The notes under the pieces are model-generated. The model was not told the DNA's origin. It ran no database searches and was given only the letters and a program-made list of their open reading frames with translations. A DNA stretch of 64,000 nt, taken from the NCBI RefSeq assembly GCF_000737245.1, contig NZ_JPQU01000020.1:1-64000 (forward strand). Direction: 5' to 3'. The stretch is from Pseudomonas syringae (GTDB taxonomy: Bacteria; Pseudomonadota; Gammaproteobacteria; Pseudomonadales; Pseudomonadaceae). Position numbers and translations under genes: made by a program. This document shows positions 35,788 through 44,280 of this stretch, piece by piece (the stretch's first letter is position 1; each line of letters opens with the position of its first letter).

Positions 35788-36086
35788 GCCTCGCTCGACC
35801 GCTCGGCAGAACGCCTTCGGCAAACTACGAACGGCACTTGCGGGCAACCCGATCCCCTGCTTGAATCCAATCGTCGGTCCACATGTGACCGGCGAGTCAT
35901 TTGTGTATTCTAAGAAACCTTTTGCCGACCAGAGCACACGCTCACGGCAAATCGCCCGCCAATAATAAAACACCTGTCGGACAGATCGTTCGGATCGACA
36001 AGGGCCCCTTAAGGCAATGCCTACCTGTCACGAAACTCGTGCAATTTCGATTGCGCGCAAATCTGTTTACGCCAGGAGACATAGAT
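35788..36086. other. rsuA-phaG intergenic region
   Basis: A gap of 299 bp. A TATTCT hexamer at about 35904 could be a -10 box for phaG, but the -35 is poor. No gene, repeat or RNA is supported. Confidence 0.35.
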
Positions 36087-36980
36087 ATGAGGCCAGAAAT
36101 CGCTGTGCTCGATATACAGGGACAGTTTCGGGTTTACACGGAGTTTTATCGCGCAGATGCCGCAGAAAAGACCATCATTCTGGTCAACGGCTCGCTGGCC
36201 ACCACTGCGTCATTCGCCCAGACGGTGCGCAATCTGCACCCTCAATTCAACGTGGTGCTTTATGACCAGCCCTATGCGGGCAAGTCCAAGCCTCACAACA
36301 TGAACGAACGGCCACTGACCAAGGAGCTGGAAGGCCAGATCCTGCTGGAGCTGATCGACCATTTCAGTGCAGAACACATCTTGTCGTTCTCCTGGGGCGG
36401 CGCGGCGGCACTGGTTGCGCTGTCTCATCGGCCGCACCGGATCGAAAAAGCGGTGATCAGCTCTTTCTCCCCCGTGATCAACGACCCCATGCGCGACTAC
36501 CTCGAACGGGGCGTGAAGCACTTGAGCGTCCACGACCGCTACGAAGTCGGCAACCTGGTCAACGACACCATCGGCAAACACTTGCCGCCGTTGTTCAAGC
36601 GCTTCAACTATCGTCACGTGAGCAGCCTGGACACCCATGAATACGACCAGATGAACTACCACATCAACGATGTCTTGAACCTTGACGCCCAGAGTTACCT
36701 GAGTGCGGCCAGGAACATCAACGTGCCGGTCCTGTTCCTGAACGGCGAATGGGACGAATACACTGCAGCCACCGACGCCCGACTGTTCGCGCCGGTTGTC
36801 CAGCACAGCACCTTCACCACCATTCAGAGCACCGGGCACTTCCTGGACATGGAACACAAAGCCGCTTGCCGCGATTCGCGTTTCGCCCTGATGGACTTCC
36901 TCACCCCGCAAGCTCCGGCCCGTAACCGGTCAACCTACCACTTCAAACAGGTGCAGACCGTACATGCATTCGCCCTGTGA
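36087..36980 (+). CDS. phaG: (R)-3-hydroxyacyl-ACP thioesterase/CoA transacylase PhaG
   Basis: Alpha/beta-hydrolase-fold protein of 297 residues that links fatty-acid synthesis to medium-chain polyhydroxyalkanoate precursors. It begins MRPEIAVLDIQGQFRVYTEF, the PhaG N-terminus. Catalytic residues are Ser102 (FSWGGAAAL), Asp223 (NGEWDEYT) and His251 (STGHFLDM). The PhaG HX4D motif is present at His177-Asp182 (RHVSSLD). It is related to RhlA, but there is no rhlB next to it. An AGGAG Shine-Dalgarno precedes the ATG and it stands alone. Confidence 0.93.
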   Translation: MRPEIAVLDIQGQFRVYTEFYRADAAEKTIILVNGSLATTASFAQTVRNLHPQFNVVLYDQPYAGKSKPHNMNERPLTKELEGQILLELIDHFSAEHILSFSWGGAAALVALSHRPHRIEKAVISSFSPVINDPMRDYLERGVKHLSVHDRYEVGNLVNDTIGKHLPPLFKRFNYRHVSSLDTHEYDQMNYHINDVLNLDAQSYLSAARNINVPVLFLNGEWDEYTAATDARLFAPVVQHSTFTTIQSTGHFLDMEHKAACRDSRFALMDFLTPQAPARNRSTYHFKQVQTVHAFAL

Positions 36981-37147
36981 GCTTCTCGTTCGACCAGGCA
37001 AGCAAACCCATTCGCCAGCGCAACACACCACAACTGGCGAGTGGGCCTGGTTCGGATTCGGTTCTGAAGGGGGGCATAAAAGCAGGGAAAGAGAAATTAG
37101 CGCTTCAATTCAGCGTGCCGTTCTGGTACAAAGTCAGCCGTTTCAAA

Positions 37148-37221
37148 GCGGGTGTAGTTTAGTGGCAAAACGAAAGCTTCCCAAGCTTTAGTTGAGGGTT
37201 CGATTCCCTCCACCCGCTCCA
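37148..37221 (+). tRNA. tRNA-Gly (anticodon CCC)
   Basis: A 74-nt cloverleaf including encoded CCA. Acceptor GCGGGTG (37148-37154) pairs with CACCCGC (37211-37217). The D arm has AGTGGCAAAAC, the anticodon arm AAAGC/GCTTT encloses TTCCCAA (anticodon CCC, 37180-37182) and the T arm contains GGTTCGATTCC. Confidence 0.96.
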
Positions 37222-37302
37222 TTTCTTTCAAGCTTCAAATCCCTTCTGCTTCATCCAGCCAGCCCCCACTGAGACCGCATGCCTACCTCACGGGCCTATT
37301 TT

Positions 37303-37392
37303 CTGTGGGAGCGAATTCATTGGTGAATGCGGCCGCCTTGCGATCCTTGAGTGCCTGACACTCCGCTTTCACGAATGAATTCGCTCCCACAG
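37303..37392. repeat. REPIN (GTGGGAGCGAATTCATTCGC family)
   Basis: Arms CTGTGGGAGCGAATTCATTG and CACGAATGAATTCGCTCCCA, with a central GGCCGCCTTG segment. It lies between tRNA-Gly and the convergent porin gene. The left arm has GGTGAA in place of CGCGAA. Confidence 0.87.
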
Positions 37393-37397
37393 GGTTG

Positions 37398-38666
37398 TCA
37401 CCAAAGTGCTATGTCATACGTGAGATAAAGCCGATTGCTGTCGCGGCCACGGGAGAAGTCCGAGCGGTAGACGTAGTTACGCAGTTTCACGCCCAACCCC
37501 TTGAAGGTCCCGCCTTGCAGCACGTAGGCCAGCTCTGCATCACGTTCCCATTCTTTCAGTTGTTCCGAGCCGGCTTTGCCGTTGTCGCCACTGATGTAGC
37601 GCGTCGAGAACGTCAGGCCCGGCACACCGACGCGGGCGAAGTCATAGGCGTAGCTGAGCAGCCAGGTTTTTTCATCTTCTTCGATGAATTTGCCGATACC
37701 TACGTTACTGAATGAGTACACGGTTGCGCCGCTGATGTACGGCAGACCAGCGTCGCCGCTGAGGGTTTGATAGCCGCCGCCAAAGCTGTGTCCGGCAAGG
37801 GCGTAGGTCAGTTGACCGCTGAGCATGTCGTTATCGATTTTGCCATCACGCGCGTTTCCGGCACCGACGCTGTGAAAATAGCGCAGATCGCTGGTCAGTA
37901 CTCCAGGCCCCAAGGGCAAATCGTGCTGGATCGATGCGAATTGCTGGCGGTAAAAGTTCTCGAGTTCGCCATAGAAATAGCTTAGCCGGATGCTTTTGCC
38001 GAGTTTGTAATCGCCACCGGCATAGGAAAAATCCGAGCCTCTGCCGGTAAAACCGTCGGGAACGATTGAGCGACTGTCCGAGGAATCTCGCAGTTTGAAT
38101 TGGTCCAGGCGCCCGCCGGTCAGGGTCAGGTTGTCGATTTCGGTGCTGGAGAACTGAGCACCCTGATATGTCTGGGGCAGCAGCCGTGCATCGTTATAGA
38201 TAAGCACCGGTGTCTTGGGCAACAACGTGCCGTATTTCACCGTAGTTTTGGACAGCCGCACCTTGGCGGCCGCACCCAGACTTGAGAATTCATCCGCCGC
38301 GCGGCCATCGGCGTGTACAGGCAGCAAGCCAGTGCCGCTGCGACCTTTACCCGAGTCGAGCTTGACCCCCAGAAGGCCCAGGGCATCAACGCCAAAACCC
38401 AGCGTGCCTTGTGTGAAACCGGACTGATAGTCGAGCAAAAAGCCCTGCGCCCACTCGGTTCGCTCGCTTTTGGCGGTACTTGCGGCACGTGCACTCAGGC
38501 CGTTTTCGTCGCGGAAGTTCTCGTTGATATACACGTTACGCAGTTGCAGCTTCAGTTTGCTGTCTTCGATGAATCCCGCCGCATCGGCACCCGCCCAAGG
38601 CAGTATGCCCAGTAGCGGCGCGCTCTTTATCAGGGCCGTGGCTCCACGCTTGAAAAACATACTCAT
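37398..38666 (-). CDS. OprD-family outer-membrane porin
   Basis: Substrate-specific porin of 422 residues with a signal peptide (cleavage after ADA) and the OprD start GFIEDSKLKLQLRNVYINENF. Alternating beta-strand patterns run to the aromatic C-terminus (SNRLYLTYDIALW). It is the last gene of the minus-strand prpF/dctA-like/citM/oprD cluster, so its likely substrates are the same di- or tricarboxylates. Its leader contains a CA-type motif. Confidence 0.9.
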   Translation of the reverse strand: MSMFFKRGATALIKSAPLLGILPWAGADAAGFIEDSKLKLQLRNVYINENFRDENGLSARAASTAKSERTEWAQGFLLDYQSGFTQGTLGFGVDALGLLGVKLDSGKGRSGTGLLPVHADGRAADEFSSLGAAAKVRLSKTTVKYGTLLPKTPVLIYNDARLLPQTYQGAQFSSTEIDNLTLTGGRLDQFKLRDSSDSRSIVPDGFTGRGSDFSYAGGDYKLGKSIRLSYFYGELENFYRQQFASIQHDLPLGPGVLTSDLRYFHSVGAGNARDGKIDNDMLSGQLTYALAGHSFGGGYQTLSGDAGLPYISGATVYSFSNVGIGKFIEEDEKTWLLSYAYDFARVGVPGLTFSTRYISGDNGKAGSEQLKEWERDAELAYVLQGGTFKGLGVKLRNYVYRSDFSRGRDSNRLYLTYDIALW

Positions 38667-38676
38667 GCTCGGTACT

Positions 38677-38691
38677 CGTCGTTGTTGTTAT
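38677..38691 (-). promoter_or_regulatory. CA-type (Hfq/Crc) motif before the porin gene
   Basis: On the minus strand AAATAACAACAACGA, matching AANAANAA, ends about 12-15 nt before the porin start codon. The same AATAACAACAA core precedes the CitMHS gene, which suggests shared catabolite repression by Hfq/Crc. Confidence 0.6.
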
Positions 38692-38767
38692 TTGGAGATG
38701 CAGTGGCCCGCGCGCCTTGGGCAAGGCGCGTGAGAAATTGGCTATCAGGGATTAAGCGATCAGGCGA

Positions 38768-40072
38768 TCAGGCGATCAGCGTGATGGCACCGGTCAGCAG
38801 CGCCAGGCCCGTGACCACCAGAGAAGTCAGCACCGCCCACTTCACCATGGCTTTCTGGAAGTCGCCGATGTCGCGGTCGATCATGCCCACCAACAGCAAT
38901 GTCGACGCCACCAGCGGACTCATCAAGTGCACTGGCTGGCCCAGGATCGACGCCCTGGCAATCTCCAGCGGGCTGATGCCATAGGCAGCTGCGGCATTGG
39001 CGAGGATTGGGACCACGCCGAAGTAGTACGCGTCGTTGGAGAGGACAAAGGTCAACGGCATGCTGGTCAGGGCAACGACCAATGGGAACAGATGACCCCA
39101 CTCGGGCGGAATCCAGGCCACCAGGGTCTGAGCCAATGCATCGACCATCTTGGTGCCCGAGAAAATCCCGGCGAACACACCGGCAGCGAATACCAGCAAC
39201 ACCACCGTCATGGCATTGCCGGAGTGGGCCAGAATGCGTTCTTTCTGAACATCCAGCTGCGGGTAGTTGATCATCAGCGCCAGCACGAAACCGATCAGAA
39301 ACAGGATCGCCGAATGCATCAGGCCCATGACCAGCGCGATCATCACAGCGATGACCAAGGCCAGATTGACGTAGGCAAGTTTGGGGCGTTTGTGCGGGGT
39401 ATCGCCCAGAATCGCTTCGATGTAGCAGTTGCCACCACCACTTTGCAGGTCGATGTTACCGATGCGTTTACGTTCGGCACGGCCCAGCAGAAAGGCCGTG
39501 AAGACCACCCACGCAGCGCCACCGATCATGGTGGGCAATAGCGGAATGAAATACTCGCCCGCGTCCAGCCCCAGCGCTGCAATCGCCCGCGTGGCGGGGC
39601 CGCCCCAAGGGGTCATGCCGCTCATGATGCTCAACGACAGCATGGCCACGATCCCCAGGATCATCGGGTTCATGCCAATGCGTTTATACAAAGGCAGCAT
39701 CGCCGCGCAAGTGATCATGTAGGTGGTGGTGCCATCGCCATCGAGCGCTACGGTGAGCGACAACAGCGCCGTGCCTATTGCGATCTTCATCGGGTCGCCG
39801 TTGACGCGCTTGAGGATCTTGCGGATCAGCGGATCGAACAGCCCGGAGTCAATCATCAGGCCGAAGAACAGGATCGCGAATAGCAAAAGCGCTGCAGAGG
39901 GCGCGACCATTTTCAGGCCGTCGAGCATCATCTTGCCGGTGGTGCCGCCAAAACCACCAATGACTGCAAATACTATTGGAACGACCGTCAACGCAACGAT
40001 AGGCGACAAACGTTTTGACATGATCAGGTAGGTGAACACCACAACCATGGCCAAGCCAAGGAAGGCAAGCAT
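38768..40072 (-). CDS. CitMHS-family citrate/tricarboxylate:proton symporter
   Basis: Secondary transporter of 434 residues with about 12 hydrophobic segments. Family marks are LAFLGLAMVVVFTYLIMSKRLSPIVAL at the start, DGDGTTTYMITCAAMLPLYKRIG (near 110-132) and VLSNDAYYFGVVPIL near 345. CitMHS proteins import citrate with metal or protons. It lies between a DctA-like carrier and an OprD porin. Its 3' end contains a short GCGATCAGG triplication. Confidence 0.88.
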   Translation of the reverse strand: MLAFLGLAMVVVFTYLIMSKRLSPIVALTVVPIVFAVIGGFGGTTGKMMLDGLKMVAPSAALLLFAILFFGLMIDSGLFDPLIRKILKRVNGDPMKIAIGTALLSLTVALDGDGTTTYMITCAAMLPLYKRIGMNPMILGIVAMLSLSIMSGMTPWGGPATRAIAALGLDAGEYFIPLLPTMIGGAAWVVFTAFLLGRAERKRIGNIDLQSGGGNCYIEAILGDTPHKRPKLAYVNLALVIAVMIALVMGLMHSAILFLIGFVLALMINYPQLDVQKERILAHSGNAMTVVLLVFAAGVFAGIFSGTKMVDALAQTLVAWIPPEWGHLFPLVVALTSMPLTFVLSNDAYYFGVVPILANAAAAYGISPLEIARASILGQPVHLMSPLVASTLLLVGMIDRDIGDFQKAMVKWAVLTSLVVTGLALLTGAITLIA

Positions 40073-40083
40073 ATGGATATTCT

Positions 40084-40096
40084 CTTGTTGTTATTT
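40084..40096 (-). promoter_or_regulatory. CA-type (Hfq/Crc) motif before the CitMHS gene
   Basis: On the minus strand AATAACAACAAGA is directly joined to GAGA, the likely Shine-Dalgarno, about 10 nt from the start codon. It fits AANAANAA and overlaps the ribosome-binding site as in verified Crc targets. Confidence 0.6.
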
Positions 40097-40122
40097 ATGG
40101 GCAAGCGAATGCTGTCAGGCTT

Positions 40123-40150
40123 GCCGAGTACCGCGGAAGCGATACTCGGC
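40123..40150. repeat. Intercistronic hairpin
   Basis: An 8-bp perfect inverted repeat GCCGAGTA/TACTCGGC with a 12-base loop lies between the DctA-like and CitMHS genes. No T run follows on the minus strand, so it is more likely an RNA-stability or attenuating structure than a terminator. Confidence 0.5.
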
Positions 40151-40184
40151 GCGCTCGAATGGCTATCGATTGGAGTATGGGTTG

Positions 40185-41495
40185 TTAACTGCGCTCGGCG
40201 ACCTGCGGGACATTGTCCCATTGGACGCTATCGGGACTGATTGCTGCCGGTTTGCCATTGAGTCTCTGCAAGAGCACCTGGCGATCACAGGCGTTTTCAG
40301 ACAGAGAGATCACTACGGTGGCGACCGCGTTGCTGGCCAGACTGGTCAACGCCCGGGCTTCGGACATGAAGCGGTCAATACCGATCAACAAGGCCAGGCC
40401 CGCCAGCGGAATGTCGTGGATAACAGACAGCGTCGATGCCAGCGCGACAAAACCGCTACCAGTCACCCCCGCCGCGCCTTTGGACGACAGCAACATGATC
40501 GCCAGCATGGTCAGGGTCTGGGTCATGCTCAGCTCAATGTTGCAGGCCTGAGCGATGAACACAGCGGCCAGTGACAGATAAATCGCAGTGCCGTCCAGAT
40601 TGAACGAGTAACCGGTGGGAAGCACCAGGCCGACCACGCCTTTCTTGCAGCCCAGGGCTTGAAGCTTCTCCAGCATGCGCGGCATCACCGGTTCGGTAGA
40701 CGATGTGCCAAGCACCACCAGAAACTCTTCGCGAAAATAGCGCAGCAGCTTCCACAGGCTGAACCCGTTGGCCCGGCAGATCCCGCCCAGCACCACGAAC
40801 ACAAAGAAGCCGCAGGCGATGTACAAGGTCATGATCAGCTTGGCGAGCGACCCCAGCGAGGTAATGCCGTACTGGCCAACGGTGAATGCCAGCGCACCAA
40901 ACGCGCCGATCGGGGCGAAACGCATCAGGTACGAGAAAATCTTGAACACCATGTGCGAAGCTGATTCCAGTACGTTGAGCACTGGCTTGCCACGCTCGCC
41001 CAGCGACGACAAGGCGAAACCGCAGAGCACCGCGATGAACAGCACTGGCAGCACTTCACCCTTGTTGAACGCGCCAACGAACGTGTCTGGAATGATGTGC
41101 ATGAAAAAGTCGACGACGCCGAGTTTCGCGGCGGACTCGGTGTACTGACTCAACCCGGCAGTGCTCAATTTCGTCGGATCAATGTTCATGCCGACACCCG
41201 GCTGGATCACATATACCGCAACCAGTCCGATGAACAGGCTGACAATCGTCAGGGCAAGAAACAGCAGCATGGTCTTGCTCATCAAGCGGCCGAGGGAGCG
41301 CTTGTCACTCATGCCGGCAATGCCCGTGACGATGGTGCAGAACACCACCGGCGCGATCATCATTTTGATCAGCTTGATGAACGCATCACCCAAAGGCTTG
41401 AGTGCCACGGCTTGCTGACCCCAGAAATGCCCGACCAGGATCCCGAGGACCACGGCGCAGATAATCTGAAAGTAGAGCGATTTTGCGATTTTCAT
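40185..41495 (-). CDS. Dicarboxylate/amino acid:cation symporter (DctA/GltP family)
   Basis: DAACS transporter of 436 residues. It shows the N-terminal helix pair (LYFQIICAVVLGILVGHFW), the conserved LPTGYSFNLDGTAIYLSLAAVFIAQ block and LLSSKGAAGVTGSGFVALASTL, which form the substrate-binding hairpin region. It takes up C4-dicarboxylates or related acids with Na+ or H+. It sits 80 bp after the prpF-like gene in a carboxylate-use cluster. The best general label is DctA-like, since the substrate is not fixed by sequence. Confidence 0.9.
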   Translation of the reverse strand: MKIAKSLYFQIICAVVLGILVGHFWGQQAVALKPLGDAFIKLIKMMIAPVVFCTIVTGIAGMSDKRSLGRLMSKTMLLFLALTIVSLFIGLVAVYVIQPGVGMNIDPTKLSTAGLSQYTESAAKLGVVDFFMHIIPDTFVGAFNKGEVLPVLFIAVLCGFALSSLGERGKPVLNVLESASHMVFKIFSYLMRFAPIGAFGALAFTVGQYGITSLGSLAKLIMTLYIACGFFVFVVLGGICRANGFSLWKLLRYFREEFLVVLGTSSTEPVMPRMLEKLQALGCKKGVVGLVLPTGYSFNLDGTAIYLSLAAVFIAQACNIELSMTQTLTMLAIMLLSSKGAAGVTGSGFVALASTLSVIHDIPLAGLALLIGIDRFMSEARALTSLASNAVATVVISLSENACDRQVLLQRLNGKPAAISPDSVQWDNVPQVAERS

Positions 41496-41575
41496 GATGC
41501 ATCACCCATTATTGGAGTTGTTCTGATGCGGTACCTGGTGTCATGTCATTCAAGGCACGGTGCAGCCAGCGACCG

Positions 41576-42661
41576 TTAGCCCGCCAGACGCTGCGGGGCA
41601 GGCGCGTAGACCTCACCGGAAAACAATCGTCGTGCGGTCCGCACCACTGAGGCACGGATCGTCTGGCCGTTTTCACCGACGTAAGCCAGGGCAACCTGAA
41701 TCGAACCGCTCGGATGTTCAATCCGAACCTGATGCAGACGCGGCGTATCAGCGCTGATACCCAGCAGGTTTGCAACCACAGTGCCATCGCTGACACAGGC
41801 CGTCGCCAGGCCGATAGAGCCGGTGATGGCCAACGCCTTGTGACAGTTGTGCGGCATGAAGTAACGAACCTTGAGGGTCCCACCCTCATCAGGCCGGGAA
41901 ATCAGTACGGGTTTTGGGATCACTTTGTCACTGACATCGCCCAAGCCCATGGCCATACCCGCACGCAAGCGAATGGCTTCGAGCTTGCGTAAGAAATCTT
42001 TGTCGCCATCCAGCTCGGCAGGGGTCTCGTCGCCGCGCTTACCCAGCAAAGACGCTTCGATGATAACCATGGGCATCGCCATATCGATGCAGGTCACCGG
42101 CACTCCATCAATGATGTCAGTCTGCTGGCCGGTTGGAAACATTTTGCCGGTCTTACTGCCCGCGGCGTCAAGGAACGTGAGCTGAACGGGAGCAGCCGAC
42201 CCAGGTACGCCGTCAATACTTGTCTGACCTTCGTAGCTGACTTGACCACCCGGTGTACTGACGTCAGCACAGACGAAAGTCCCGGTATTGAGGTTGCGAA
42301 TCCGCACCTGTGTGACATCTGCGGTGGCCTTGACCAACCCCTGTTCCACCGCAAACGGACCGACCGCGCAGAGCATGTTGCCGCAGTTGGGCGCAGTATC
42401 GACGCGGCGCTGGGACACCATGACTTGCACAAACAGGTAATCCACATCGGCATCTTCGTGGTCGGAGGGGCTGACGATGGCCACCTTGCTGGTTTGCGGG
42501 CTGCCGCCACCGATGCCGTCAATTTCCAACTCGTGGCCTGAGCCCATGAGCGCCAGCAAAAGTTCGTCACGCTCTGAAGTCGTGGCGGGTAGATCGCTGG
42601 CAAGGAAGACCGGCCCCTTAGAGGTGCCGCCGCGCATCAGAACGCAAGGAATCGGTTGCAT
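41576..42661 (-). CDS. PrpF/GalD-family isomerase (4-oxalomesaconate tautomerase-like)
   Basis: PrpF-fold protein of 361 residues beginning with the family signature PIPCVLMRGGTSKGPVFLASDLP. Related blocks are GIGGGSPQTSKVAIVSPS, PNCGNMLCAVGPFAVEQGLV and PHNCHKALAITGSIGLATA. Members include 4-oxalomesaconate tautomerase (gallate pathway), 2-methylaconitate isomerase and aconitate-delta isomerases. No gallate dioxygenase, hydratase or aldolase gene is adjacent, and two tricarboxylate-type carriers follow, so an aconitate-type substrate is plausible. Confidence 0.85.
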   Translation of the reverse strand: MQPIPCVLMRGGTSKGPVFLASDLPATTSERDELLLALMGSGHELEIDGIGGGSPQTSKVAIVSPSDHEDADVDYLFVQVMVSQRRVDTAPNCGNMLCAVGPFAVEQGLVKATADVTQVRIRNLNTGTFVCADVSTPGGQVSYEGQTSIDGVPGSAAPVQLTFLDAAGSKTGKMFPTGQQTDIIDGVPVTCIDMAMPMVIIEASLLGKRGDETPAELDGDKDFLRKLEAIRLRAGMAMGLGDVSDKVIPKPVLISRPDEGGTLKVRYFMPHNCHKALAITGSIGLATACVSDGTVVANLLGISADTPRLHQVRIEHPSGSIQVALAYVGENGQTIRASVVRTARRLFSGEVYAPAPQRLAG

Positions 42662-42679
42662 AATGGCTGACTCTTATTG

Positions 42680-42698
42680 ATCAATTGGGGTAATTGAT
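42680..42698. promoter_or_regulatory. Candidate LysR operator
   Basis: ATCAATTGGGGTAATTGAT is a perfect 7-bp inverted repeat with a 5-bp spacer in the divergent gap between the prpF-like gene and lysR, 19 bp from the prpF start. LysR regulators often bind AT-rich interrupted dyads of this size. Confidence 0.45.
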
Positions 42699-42828
42699 GT
42701 GTTGGAAGCAAGAGTCCCATGGATTTTTGACCTTATCCAATGCAAAGATCGTAGCCATTATTCCACTTCACACAATAATTGCTAAGCCAGTTCTGAGCCC
42801 ATTCGCAATCCACCCGAGGAGAATAAAT

Positions 42829-43719
42829 GTGGAATATGAGCTTCAAGATATCCGATCGTTCGTGAAAATCGCCGAACTTGGCAGCTTTCACGAAGCTGCC
42901 GAAGTGCTGCATATTTCCCAGCCAGCGCTGACTCGGCGTATCAAAAAACTTGAACAGGGATTGGGCACATCACTGCTCGACCGCACGACGCGCCGCGTCA
43001 GCCTGACCAGCGTAGGCCGGGATTTCTTCCCCAAGGCAAGGCGCCTGCTCGATGATTTCGAAGACTCTATTCTGAACATCCGAGAACTGGCAGAACGGCA
43101 GATTGGTCAAGTCACCCTCGCCTGCATTCCCACTGCAGCCTTCTATTTCTTGCCGTCCGTGATCCGTCTCTATAACGAGCGCTACCCAAAGATTCGCATT
43201 CGCTTGCTGGACCTCAGCGCCAACGAAGGTCTGGAAGCGGTGCTGCGTGGCGAGGCAGATTTCGGCATCAACATGATGAGCGGCCAACACCCGGATATTG
43301 AGTTTGTGCCCTTGGTCAAAGAGCCTTTTGTGCTCGCTTGCCGACGCGACCACGAACTGGCCGAACGCGAGTCCGTGTCCTGGATTGAGCTCAGTGAATA
43401 TCGCCTGATCGGGGTTGGGCGTTTGAGTGGCAACAGGATGATCCTCGACCACGCTCTCGCCGGTTTGACCTGGCGCCCCAAATGGTTTTATGAGGTGCAG
43501 CATTTATCGACCTCACTGGGCATGGTCGAGGCCGGCCTGGGCATATCCGCCATGCCGAGCCTGGCGATGCCGGCCGAAGGTCACCCGACCCTGGTGAGCG
43601 TGCCGCTGGTCGACCCTGTGGTGGACAGAACGCTGGGGCTGGTTTCCCGGCGCGGCGCGTCATTGTCCCCAGCGGCAGAAAAGTTCGTCGCCATGTTGCT
43701 GGAGCAGTGGCCGCAGTGA
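42829..43719 (+). CDS. LysR-family regulator of the carboxylate cluster
   Basis: LysR regulator of 296 residues. The N-terminal winged HTH is clear (LQDIRSFVKIAELGSFHEAAEVLHISQPALTRRIKKLEQGLG), followed by the effector-binding domain (about 90-295). A GTG start at 42829 is chosen because GAGGAG lies 9 bp upstream and the protein then begins VEYELQDIRSF like its relatives. An ATG at 42827 is out of frame. It is divergent from the prpF-like gene, the usual arrangement for control of the neighbouring operon. Confidence 0.88.
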   Translation: MEYELQDIRSFVKIAELGSFHEAAEVLHISQPALTRRIKKLEQGLGTSLLDRTTRRVSLTSVGRDFFPKARRLLDDFEDSILNIRELAERQIGQVTLACIPTAAFYFLPSVIRLYNERYPKIRIRLLDLSANEGLEAVLRGEADFGINMMSGQHPDIEFVPLVKEPFVLACRRDHELAERESVSWIELSEYRLIGVGRLSGNRMILDHALAGLTWRPKWFYEVQHLSTSLGMVEAGLGISAMPSLAMPAEGHPTLVSVPLVDPVVDRTLGLVSRRGASLSPAAEKFVAMLLEQWPQ

Positions 43720-44280
43720 TGCGTGAGATGTCGCTGAAAAAATCAGAGCCTGGAGGAGCGCACGAGCACCGCGAAGCTGAGATAGCGGACTGACTGTTAC
43801 ACCGCTATCGCGGCCTCGCGGTGCTCGTGCGCTCCTACAGTCAGCGTTTTTTTCACCAGAGATCGCACGCACCACTGTCAACCCAAACACGACAATCAAT
43901 CCATTCCCACCTCGTTATTCTTTCCAATTCAACGCCGTATAGTTTTGCCATGAGTGAGCGGCGGCGAACAAAGCGCTGCCCACTGCGCTGTTACCTGGAA
44001 GTAACGCTCAAGTTTGAGCCGGACTAAAACCGGCGAAAACCCAAGTTCAGCGTTAACAACAAACAACAGCACATTCGTTACATCGGCACGGGTTATTACA
44101 CGGTCAACTCGGTATAGATTTCCCATCAAAATCTGTAGCCAAAAATCCTTGAAGCAACTGTCACGGCTGGGTGAGCAAATGCTGATTCTTGCCTGCAACC
44201 GCGGTCGCTTCAACCAACGCTCAGGATTGAGCTAACGTCTTTAGGCTGACTCTCGTGCAATGCCGAGAGCTGGAGGTTCT
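43720..44280. other. Intergenic region with REPIN and a possible PilZ-like remnant
   Basis: After the REPIN at 43751-43840 there are about 440 bp without a secure gene. A 25-codon frame at 43950-44027 (MSERRRTKRCPLRCYLEV) looks like the start of a PilZ-type protein that ends early and could be a gene remnant. I see no continuation in other frames, so this is weak. Confidence 0.35.
43751..43840. repeat. REPIN-like hairpin (GGAGCGCACGAGCACCGCGA family)
   Basis: GGAGCGCACGAGCACCGCGA and TCGCGGTGCTCGTGCGCTCC are exact 20-bp inverted copies, with further pairing through ATAGCGG/CCGCTAT around the centre. It follows the lysR stop. A relative with diverged arms lies at 48854-48945. Confidence 0.88.

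Noticed and set aside
36087..36980. rhlA of rhamnolipid synthesis
   Set aside because: The protein matches PhaG over its whole length, including the start and the HX4D motif, and no rhlB or quorum-sensing gene is adjacent.
43950..44027. Functional short PilZ protein
   Set aside because: Only 25 codons with no continuation in any frame. It is kept as a possible remnant only.
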